DNA of 12,073 bases, from assembly GCA_050942995.1 (NCBI GenBank), contig JBMNOI010000116.1, positions 1 through 12,073 of the forward strand, given 5' to 3'. A program made the position numbers and the translations under genes. The notes below the pieces were generated by a model. It searched no databases and had not been told where the DNA came from. It saw nothing but the letters and a program-made list of their open reading frames with translations. Source of the DNA: JBMNOI01 sp050942995. GTDB taxonomy: Bacteria; Chloroflexota; Anaerolineae; UBA1429. Position 1 is the first letter of the stretch. Each line of letters begins with the position of its first letter. This document shows, piece after piece, positions 1 to 5,772 of the stretch.

Positions 1-141
1 GTGGGCTTCTATCTCAGTCGGTCGCCGCTCGTCGACCGACCGGGCACGAGCCGAGCAGTAGCCATTGGCCATCATCACCGAAGCTCGGGATGTGTTACCG
101 AAGCGGGGAGCGACTCCCCGCTCGTCGGTCGGTATCCGACT
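1..141. other. Non-coding strip with clustered inverted repeats
   Basis: No recognisable gene lies here; the one open frame on the plus strand (1-183) gives an arginine- and serine-rich peptide with no family features. The strip holds three perfect inverted repeats. Arms 17-24 and 33-40 (GTCGGTCG/CGACCGAC) have an 8-base loop. Arms 102-110 and 114-122 (AGCGGGGAG/CTCCCCGCT) have a 3-base loop. Arms 128-132 and 136-140 (GTCGG/CCGAC) have a 3-base loop. The 10-mer CCGCTCGTCG occurs at 25-34 and again at 118-127. None of the hairpins is followed by a T tract on the plus strand. They may be accessory terminators between convergent units or part of an unlisted structured RNA; which one cannot be decided here. 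Confidence 0.6.
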
Positions 142-178
142 AACAAGAAACGCGGGATTCGCCAGGCGCAACCCGCGT
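142..178 (-). terminator. Rho-independent terminator of the leftward operon
   Basis: Read on the minus strand, a 7-base-pair stem (ACGCGGG at 150-156 with CCCGCGT at 172-178) encloses a loop containing a small inner CGC/GCG stem. The T-rich run TTTCTTGTT follows directly. It starts about 20 bases past the stop codon of the VIT1-like gene. Position, GC-rich stem and T run together fit an intrinsic terminator on this strand; on the plus strand no T run follows. Confidence 0.75.
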
Positions 179-198
179 CTTGATGTGCCGCTCTCGTT

Positions 199-1110
199 CT
201 ATATGTCGATGCCAAAGAACTGTCGCACCAGATAGCCGATGCCAAAGCTGATCAAGGCGACACCAAAACTGATCCCCGTCATCTCTAAAAAGTGTCTCTT
301 GAAGGGCACATCCTGCGCCACAGAGACGTAAAATGTAAAGAACAGGATGATCAACACGGCGTTCAGCAGGGTGACGCCCAGAGCCAGCAGGTAATGGGGC
401 AACACCAGGTAGGGTAGAATGAGGACGAACACGGTGACGATATAGGCGATGCCGGTATAGAGGGCGGCCCTGACCGGATTCAGTCCTCCTTGTTCCGATT
501 TGGTGGACAGATACTCGGACGACGCCATGGAAAGGGATGCGGCGATACCCGTGATGAGTCCGGTCATTCCGATGAGACCTACATTCTGCAAAGCCAGCGT
601 CAGCCCCGCCAGCATGCCGGTTAACTCGACCAGGGCGTCGTTCAGCCCCAGCACCATCGAGCCGACGTAACGCAGCCGCTCCTCATCGATCATCTCGATG
701 AGCTCGCGTTCGTGCCGATCCTCGTCCTCTACGATATGCTTGATTGCCGGAATCTCGGTGATCTTCTCATAGGTTTCTTGGGCCTGCTCTTCACCGCGCT
801 CCATCAGCTTGATGCCAAAAGTCAGGCCCAGCAGTCGGGCGATCAGCACATACCAGCGCACTTTGAACCGATTGGGCTCTACATCCTGGCCGGTGTATTG
901 TTTCCAGAAATGGTAGTGCCTCTTTTCATCATCGGCGATATGGTTTAGAACATCGCGATTGTGCGGGTCGCGTGTGACCTGTGCGAGTCGCTTGTAGATG
1001 TGGTACTCGGTGATCTCGCTTCGTTGCGAAACCAGCAACGCTCGCTTGGTGGCCTCGCTTACATGATCCATTGCGGTCCCGCTGCCGGTTCTCTCTCGGT
1101 CCGAACTCAT
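199..1110 (-). CDS. Ferritin-like/VIT1 membrane iron transporter
   Basis: Predicted iron (or manganese) transporter with a cytosolic ferritin-like domain fused to a VIT1/CCC1 membrane domain, the architecture of the membrane-bound ferritins (Er-VIT1, MbfA type) that export or sequester iron. In the 303-residue protein the ferritin-like half (about 15-145) shows di-iron type ligands: E35, the ExxH pair E62/H65, E107/E108, and a second ExxH E130/H133. The VIT1 half (about 148-300) has roughly five hydrophobic segments. It carries a GLNDALVELTG stretch and SMASSEYLS, close to the family's conserved second motif. The ATG at 1110 is chosen because AGGAGGTG precedes it; the frame runs upstream to 1215 but would overlap the previous gene. 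It is the last gene of the leftward operon, 64 bases after the FAD oxidoreductase, and is followed by a terminator. Family call is firm; metal and transport direction are inferred. Confidence 0.92.
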   Translation of the reverse strand: MSSDRERTGSGTAMDHVSEATKRALLVSQRSEITEYHIYKRLAQVTRDPHNRDVLNHIADDEKRHYHFWKQYTGQDVEPNRFKVRWYVLIARLLGLTFGIKLMERGEEQAQETYEKITEIPAIKHIVEDEDRHERELIEMIDEERLRYVGSMVLGLNDALVELTGMLAGLTLALQNVGLIGMTGLITGIAASLSMASSEYLSTKSEQGGLNPVRAALYTGIAYIVTVFVLILPYLVLPHYLLALGVTLLNAVLIILFFTFYVSVAQDVPFKRHFLEMTGISFGVALISFGIGYLVRQFFGIDI

Positions 1111-1114
1111 CACA

Positions 1115-1120
1115 CCTCCT
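1115..1120 (-). promoter_or_regulatory. Ribosome binding site fixing the VIT1 start
   Basis: AGGAGG on the minus strand, extended to AGGAGGTG, lies 4 bases before the ATG at 1110. It is a near-perfect anti-16S match and decides against the start at 1215 inside the neighbouring gene. Confidence 0.8.
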
Positions 1121-1174
1121 CTGCTGTTGGTGACGTTCGCGTGCGGTCGTTTTTCTCCCGCCGATGGAGAACGC

Positions 1175-2479
1175 CTATCTCTCCCTCTCGGCGGATAACA
1201 TCTCATCGACCACACGCTGGCCGTAGAGTACGGCGTAATTCATGCCACGATCCTCGGGGTAGATATGGGCCATGCACGAGTGCCATAGATGCTGTACCGG
1301 TGCGCGAAACGGCGGTTTGCGCTGTGAGTAATGCAGACCGATGACGGGCTGTGTGTAGCGTTCACGCCATGCCCATACACGCTGCACCCAATCACGCTGA
1401 AAGCCCCGGAACATGCGCTGCAGATAGGGCACATAGGAATCCAGCAGATCCTCGGCGCTCATGGTATAGGCCGGATCATCGGCATCCAGATAACGCGAAA
1501 TGTAGGTCAGATGGGCGCCGCCATAATCCTCGGGGCGCTGCATATTGGTATGTTCGATGACGCCGGTAAAGGGGATGGTGGGATCGCCGATATTGAGCCA
1601 GTAGGTGTTCGAGAGGCTACGATCCAGTTCCATCACCAGGCATACGTTGGCCAGATAGTCGATGTCGGTCAACTGCCGGCGATAATCGTCCGGAAGATCG
1701 GGCGCCATGTGCGTCAGCAATTCGGGCGCCGTGGTAACCAGCACCCGGTCATAGGGCAGGTGCTCGCCGTTCACCACGACACCTGTCGCCACGGCATCCT
1801 CGATAGTCACTCGCTCAACCGGCGTGCTCAGACGAATCTTGACGTTCTGATCGCGCAGTCGCCGTTCCCAGGCCTCCACGACCTGAGCAAATCCCCCGTG
1901 TAGATAGCCCAGACGTTCCTCTTGCTTTTTTCCCCGTGAACTGCCGCGTAGCTTGAGCTTGTTCCAGATCCATACCGCCGCGACCTGATCGGCGTAGCGG
2001 CCGAATTTGGTGCGGAGCAGGGGCTCCCACACCCCCCGATAGACCCCCTCGCCGGCCATACGTACCAGCCAATCGCGGGCGCTGATCTCTTCCAGCGGGT
2101 GCCAGTCGTTGACAAACATGGTGCGCAGATAAAGCAGGCCGACGCGCACGCGATCAAGAATGCTGATGTGAGAAAAACGCAGCAGATCCAGTGGGGTACT
2201 CAGACGATAGATTCGATTGACATAATAACTATTCGATGTGGGCAGCCACTGGAGCTTTTCTTCGAGGCCCAGGCGACGGATGAGGGCCACCATGCCGGTG
2301 TCACTGGTGAACAGATGGTGATAGAATTTCTCCAGATGGATGCCGTTTACTTCAAAGGAACCGGCCAGGCCCCCGAGGGAGGCGTCCTTTTCGAAAAGAG
2401 TGACGGCTATGCCTCGCTGAGCCAGCTCATCCGCTGCGCTCATGCCCGTCATACCGCCACCGACAATAGCTACGCGCAT
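1175..2479 (-). CDS. FAD-dependent amine-oxidase-fold oxidoreductase
   Basis: A 434-residue flavoprotein of the amine oxidase/protoporphyrinogen oxidase/phytoene desaturase superfamily, predicted cytosolic or membrane-peripheral. The N-terminus MRVAIVGGGMTGMSAA is a Rossmann dinucleotide site with G7-G9 and G12, and E30 is placed to bind the FAD ribose. GGLAGSF (36-42) is the second FAD motif. The C-terminal PEDRGMNYAVLYGQRV (408-423) corresponds to the closing FAD motif. It has HLEKFYHHLF (48-57), which does not look like the CrtI (phytoene desaturase) or HpnE (hydroxysqualene) counterparts known to me, so the substrate is open. It is often annotated only as protoporphyrinogen oxidase-like. 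The ATG at 2479 is preceded by AAGGAAGGAA; the longer frame to 2575 would overlap the preceding gene. It follows the squalene/phytoene synthase by 38 bases, so an isoprenoid substrate is plausible by context only. Confidence 0.88.
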   Translation of the reverse strand: MRVAIVGGGMTGMSAADELAQRGIAVTLFEKDASLGGLAGSFEVNGIHLEKFYHHLFTSDTGMVALIRRLGLEEKLQWLPTSNSYYVNRIYRLSTPLDLLRFSHISILDRVRVGLLYLRTMFVNDWHPLEEISARDWLVRMAGEGVYRGVWEPLLRTKFGRYADQVAAVWIWNKLKLRGSSRGKKQEERLGYLHGGFAQVVEAWERRLRDQNVKIRLSTPVERVTIEDAVATGVVVNGEHLPYDRVLVTTAPELLTHMAPDLPDDYRRQLTDIDYLANVCLVMELDRSLSNTYWLNIGDPTIPFTGVIEHTNMQRPEDYGGAHLTYISRYLDADDPAYTMSAEDLLDSYVPYLQRMFRGFQRDWVQRVWAWRERYTQPVIGLHYSQRKPPFRAPVQHLWHSCMAHIYPEDRGMNYAVLYGQRVVDEMLSAERER

Positions 2480-2485
2480 CTCTCG

Positions 2486-2495
2486 TTCCTTCCTT
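2486..2495 (-). promoter_or_regulatory. Ribosome binding site fixing the FAD oxidoreductase start
   Basis: AAGGAAGGAA on the minus strand, 6 bases before the ATG at 2479, supports the start that gives a standard N-terminal FAD motif. The upstream start at 2575 would add 32 residues and run into the synthase gene. Confidence 0.7.
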
Positions 2496-2517
2496 CGCTC
2501 CAGAGCATCGGCCGGCT

Positions 2518-3522
2518 CTATACCGGCGATAGCGAGCGGCGCCAGATGCCGGGCAACCGACGCAGCTTGTCCCATGTACTCAGATGGGCCCGATGATGAA
2601 ACACGTCGCCCCCGTGTGTCTCGATCTCTTCCAGGATTCCCCGATACAGCTCGGCGGCCGCGGCGATGGCAAAGCGACCATCGCGATGCAGCATCGCCAG
2701 GCCGGGCATGGCTTCATCGTACAGCCGATGAGTGCGGGCGATCTGAAAGCGCATAAAGGCCCGCCAGCGATCATCTACACGTCCGGCGGCGATATCATCC
2801 TCATCCAGCCCATAATCGGCCAGCTCGTCCAGAGGCAGATAAAGGCGACCCATGCGCCAGTCTTCGCCGACATCGCGCAGAATGTTGGTGAGCTGCAGCG
2901 CTACCCCCAGCTTGACGGCGTAAGGAATCGCCTCGGTACCCACGAATCCGACGATGTACATGGCCATCAAGCCCACCGTTGAGGCCACGCCATAGCAGTA
3001 GCCGGCCAGATCGTCGAACCGTCGATAGCGCGTGACCGCAAGATCCTGCGCCACGCCGTCGATGAGCTGTTCGGCATAGCGGGGGGGAATGCCGTAGCGC
3101 GTGCGGGTGTCGGTCCAGGCCAGGGTAACCGGATCATCGGCGGTGGGGTGATCGGCCAGAGCGCGGCGTCGCCACGATTCCAGCTCTGATCGGACGTCGC
3201 CCGCGGCATGGTCGACCAGATCATCGGTGGTGCGGCAAAAGGCATAGAGCGCGCGTACGGCGTTACGCTTGGTTCTGGGCAAGAGCGATGAAGCCATATA
3301 GAACGTCCGGCTGTGAAACCGCGTCAGCTTGCGACAGTAGCGATATGCCTGAATGAGCAGGCGCCGTGAGGGTGAAAACGCCCCGCCCTCGCTATCGACA
3401 CGTTCTGACTCGTTCGATTTTTCCCAGACCCTGTCTTCGGACAGGGTGGGGGCCAGGTTATCCAGCGCCTCATTGGCCCATGATAGCAGTCGCTGCTCCC
3501 AGGACGATGCACGCGTGCTCAT
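2518..3522 (-). CDS. Squalene/phytoene synthase family protein
   Basis: Head-to-head prenyl synthase, 334 residues, expected to join two prenyl diphosphates (farnesyl to squalene or geranylgeranyl to phytoene). The first Asp-rich site is TTDDLVD (D100, D104), preceded by the SRTFYMASSLLP stretch (71-82) typical of the family. YCYGVASTVGLM (175-186) and the second site NILRDVGEDWRMGRLYLP (D217, D221) are also intact, so it looks active. Compared with typical members of about 280-300 residues it has a polar N-terminal extension of some 50 residues. The start at 3522 has GAGGAA 8 bases upstream and lies 16 bases after the stop of the Gfo/Idh gene; the frame itself continues to 3807 inside that gene. 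Product (phytoene versus squalene) cannot be read from sequence. The next gene is an FAD oxidoreductase, a pairing also seen in carotenoid (CrtB/CrtI) and hopanoid (HpnD/HpnE) clusters. Confidence 0.93.
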   Translation of the reverse strand: MSTRASSWEQRLLSWANEALDNLAPTLSEDRVWEKSNESERVDSEGGAFSPSRRLLIQAYRYCRKLTRFHSRTFYMASSLLPRTKRNAVRALYAFCRTTDDLVDHAAGDVRSELESWRRRALADHPTADDPVTLAWTDTRTRYGIPPRYAEQLIDGVAQDLAVTRYRRFDDLAGYCYGVASTVGLMAMYIVGFVGTEAIPYAVKLGVALQLTNILRDVGEDWRMGRLYLPLDELADYGLDEDDIAAGRVDDRWRAFMRFQIARTHRLYDEAMPGLAMLHRDGRFAIAAAAELYRGILEEIETHGGDVFHHRAHLSTWDKLRRLPGIWRRSLSPV

Positions 3523-3530
3523 ACAGCTGC

Positions 3531-3536
3531 TTCCTC
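3531..3536 (-). promoter_or_regulatory. Ribosome binding site fixing the synthase start
   Basis: GAGGAA on the minus strand, 8 bases before the ATG at 3522 and between that ATG and the stop of the upstream gene. It removes about 95 residues from the longest frame, which would otherwise overlap the dehydrogenase gene. Confidence 0.7.
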
Positions 3537-3538
3537 GC

Positions 3539-4555
3539 TCATCCAGTCTGTAATGAAATCGTTCGACGTTCGTCGGCTGCCTGTGTCGCGCGGACGGCAA
3601 ACTCGGCGATAGAAAAGGCTTCCTCGGCCGGCGCCAGCAGGTCACCTCGATCCTCAAGTGCCGCCACAAAGTCGCCCAGAAGAGTTCGTCCGGGGTCTTG
3701 TAGCGGCCAGGAAGGCGTATCCTTCTCGTCGGTGATGACGTGAAGGCGCGAGCCGCAATCGCAGATCTCCAGCACGCCGGCTGAACCGGCGATACGCAGT
3801 CGATCATCTCCGTGAGTGGATGCCGCCTCGGGGCGCAGATAGTCCAGATTGAACAGTGCGCTGCCCCCGTTATGCAACCCGGCCATTACCGTGGCCACAT
3901 CCTGACACCCCGGCCGCTCCGGGTGGCCCAGGTTGGCGTGATAGGCGCAAACCGACGTGTACTCGACTCCTGCCACCCATCGGGCATAGTCAAAGGCGTG
4001 AATGCCCACCCAGGTCATGGTGCTGCCGTAGGTGGAGCGCCGGCCGTACCAGTCGGGGCGGACGCCCCAACGGTACGATTTCTGCGCCGCCACCAGATAA
4101 GGCTCTCCGACGAGCCCCTGCCGCACAAGCTGATGCGCTGTATAAAACGGGGCCTCGTAACGCATAGCCAGCATGCTGGCATAGGTCAAGCCCTTCTCGG
4201 CGACCAGACGGCGCAGAGTGGCGATTTCGTCGAGGGAATGGCCGGCCGGCTTTTCGGCGATGATGTGACAGCCACGTTGCGCCGCCTCGATGGCGATGGG
4301 GCCGTTGGTATCATGACGGCCACAGACGACGACGATATCCGGCGTTTCCCTGTCCAGCATGATTCGCCAGTCATCATATACCTGCGGCGTGTGTCCGTCG
4401 GCATCGACGTATTCGATGCGGCCCAGATCTTCCCCCGGATAAGAGGGCGCACAGGCCACATAGCGCAACTGGCTATAGTGCTCCAATTCACCCAGTACCA
4501 GGTGGCTATGACCCGTTGCTCCGACAAACACCATCTTGTGCGGCATATCGTCCAT
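3539..4555 (-). CDS. Gfo/Idh/MocA family oxidoreductase (first copy)
   Basis: NAD(P)-dependent sugar, polyol or inositol dehydrogenase-like protein of 338 residues. The N-terminal Rossmann half has VGATGHSH (11-18) in place of the usual GxGxxG. The family signature EKP is intact (E101-K102-P103), its lysine being the conserved active-site residue. In the C-terminal half GIHAFDY supplies the expected H186 and D189. An arginine- and tyrosine-rich loop (SYRWGVRPDWYGRR) precedes it. The start at 4555 has GGAG 5 bases upstream; the open frame reaches 4699 but would contain the promoter. It is the first gene of a four-gene unit with a promoter at 4598-4627, and its partner 16 bases downstream is a squalene/phytoene synthase, an uncommon neighbour. 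The real substrate is unknown; it could work with the isomerase-like gene just upstream. Confidence 0.92.
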   Translation of the reverse strand: MDDMPHKMVFVGATGHSHLVLGELEHYSQLRYVACAPSYPGEDLGRIEYVDADGHTPQVYDDWRIMLDRETPDIVVVCGRHDTNGPIAIEAAQRGCHIIAEKPAGHSLDEIATLRRLVAEKGLTYASMLAMRYEAPFYTAHQLVRQGLVGEPYLVAAQKSYRWGVRPDWYGRRSTYGSTMTWVGIHAFDYARWVAGVEYTSVCAYHANLGHPERPGCQDVATVMAGLHNGGSALFNLDYLRPEAASTHGDDRLRIAGSAGVLEICDCGSRLHVITDEKDTPSWPLQDPGRTLLGDFVAALEDRGDLLAPAEEAFSIAEFAVRATQAADERRTISLQTG

Positions 4556-4560
4556 GAAAT

Positions 4561-4564
4561 CTCC
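4561..4564 (-). promoter_or_regulatory. Ribosome binding site fixing the first Gfo/Idh start
   Basis: GGAG on the minus strand, 5 bases before the ATG at 4555. The residues that a longer reading would add (to 4699) overlie a promoter and a hairpin, so the shorter start is preferred. A second ATG three codons further in (4546) lacks a better site. Confidence 0.6.
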
Positions 4565-4597
4565 GTAGAACCCCGTTTGAACGAATGTGCTCCTATC

Positions 4598-4627
4598 ATT
4601 ATAGAACAGGAATGGACCAAGCCGCAA
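4598..4627 (-). promoter_or_regulatory. Sigma-70-type promoter for the Gfo/Idh-synthase operon
   Basis: On the minus strand a perfect TATAAT (4603-4598) is preceded after 18 bases by TTGCGG (4627-4622). Transcription would start near 4591, giving a leader of about 35 bases before the ATG at 4555. It lies downstream of the hairpin at 4664-4692, which suits a new transcription unit beginning here. Confidence 0.65.
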
Positions 4628-4663
4628 ACAGACATATGGCGCAACGACCGCAAACATGATCAA

Positions 4664-4692
4664 CGCAGACGGACAAGGTTCGTCCGTCTGCG
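4664..4692 (-). terminator. Strong hairpin after the isomerase gene, probable terminator
   Basis: Perfect 11-base-pair inverted repeat: CGCAGACGGAC at 4664-4674 and GTCCGTCTGCG at 4682-4692, with a 7-base loop. On the minus strand it is followed by TTGATCATGTTT, only moderately T-rich; on the plus strand no T run follows. It stands about 70 bases past the isomerase stop and just upstream of the next promoter, which fits a terminator. A smaller stem (TCGGG/CCCGA, 4747-4760) lies directly after the isomerase stop. An operator for the downstream promoter is the alternative reading. Confidence 0.5.
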
Positions 4693-4760
4693 CCATCAAG
4701 TGATCGTGGCAGGTTCCCCCGGCGGTGTGATGTGCTACTCACAGAGTCGGGAGGACCCGA

Positions 4761-5741
4761 TCATACGCCGCTCTGGAAAATCCGCGCCGAGAGATACTCC
4801 AAAATATCGGGTGTATTGCCGTCACGCCGCACCAGCGCCTCCAGCTCGTCGCCGTCCAGGCGATCCAGCAGAGCCATCATGCGCAGGAGCATGCGCGTAT
4901 TCGCGCCGAACACACTCACAGCATCCATCTGATGGGCCTTGATATCGGCGCCGATCCAGCCGTCATAGCCCAGGCGATCCAGGGTGTGCAACAGCTCCAG
5001 CCAGTGCCACAGGTGCACACTGCCCGAGATCATGTCCCAGTCGCCCCCGTCACCGGTGTTGTCGTTCGAGTGCATGTAGAACAGGCGCCCTTCACCGTGC
5101 AGCAGCGAGGCGGCTTCGGCGGGCGCTTCTCCTGCGGCAAACGAATGGCCGACATCGAGATTGGCCCCGAGATTGGGGCGCCCTACGCGGTGGCATACGT
5201 AGAGCATCTTGCCTACATGGTTCAGCAGTGGCCTGGACTGCATATCGTGGGGCTGGTACTCGAGCACCAGGCGCACGTCGTCGCGGTATCCGGCCGCCTC
5301 GTCCACCGAGGCGCAGAAATGGTCCCACGCCTGCGTGTAGTCGATCTCGAAGGGGTAATCGTAGCCGTCGGCCAGAGGGCATGTCGTGACCAGGCCGGTG
5401 CCCAGGTCGGCGGCGATATCCATCCCCTCCTGCAGTCGCGAGACGGCCACTTTTCGCGCCTCGGCTGATTGGGCCGAGAGCGCACCGTGGCGGAAATATG
5501 CGGCATCCTTTAGATCCACATTGACCGCCGAGAGGGCCAGTCCGTGGCGCTCCAGCAGCACTCGAACCCGCTCGACATCCTGCAGATCAAAGGGGTATTT
5601 GAGTTCGATCCCCTGCACCCCCTCGAGCTGACTTACCAGATCGAATTTCTCTTCCAGAGTGCGGTCAGGATAGTATTCGGTATAGCCGTCGGCCTGCCGC
5701 CCGAAAAAGGCGGCATTTACACTCAGCTTCCAGCGTCTCAT
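4761..5741 (-). CDS. Sugar isomerase/epimerase-like TIM barrel protein
   Basis: Member of the xylose-isomerase-like (AP endonuclease 2 fold) TIM barrel superfamily, 326 residues, which includes sugar phosphate isomerases, keto-sugar 3-epimerases and inosose dehydratases. Candidate divalent-metal ligands fall at strand ends as expected: E161 (LEYQP), D196 and H199 (NLDVGHS), H224 (YMHSND), and a late acidic residue D266 (GADIKAH). The sequence opens with MRRWKLSVNAAFFG and has FYMHSNDNTGDGGDWDMISG (221-240), where H, N and D residues line the active-site side. AGGAGG 5 bases before the ATG at 5741 fixes the start. It follows pepF by 31 bases and is probably cotranscribed with it. A Gfo/Idh enzyme follows downstream, the usual partner of such isomerases in sugar and inositol breakdown. 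Specific substrate is unknown. Confidence 0.9.
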   Translation of the reverse strand: MRRWKLSVNAAFFGRQADGYTEYYPDRTLEEKFDLVSQLEGVQGIELKYPFDLQDVERVRVLLERHGLALSAVNVDLKDAAYFRHGALSAQSAEARKVAVSRLQEGMDIAADLGTGLVTTCPLADGYDYPFEIDYTQAWDHFCASVDEAAGYRDDVRLVLEYQPHDMQSRPLLNHVGKMLYVCHRVGRPNLGANLDVGHSFAAGEAPAEAASLLHGEGRLFYMHSNDNTGDGGDWDMISGSVHLWHWLELLHTLDRLGYDGWIGADIKAHQMDAVSVFGANTRMLLRMMALLDRLDGDELEALVRRDGNTPDILEYLSARIFQSGV

Positions 5742-5772
5742 CGGGGCCTCCTCGTTGCGAGCAGAGAGATCA

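Noticed and set aside
1..183. Plus-strand frame starting with GTG at the window edge
   Set aside because: The sequence is a row of hairpins and a terminator; the peptide is low in hydrophobic structure and has no family features. It could be the tail of a gene outside the window, but nothing supports it.
3812..4942. 376-codon plus-strand open frame
   Set aside because: Antisense to the Gfo/Idh and isomerase genes; its translation shows no family pattern and it runs through the promoter and hairpin. It is a by-product of high GC content.
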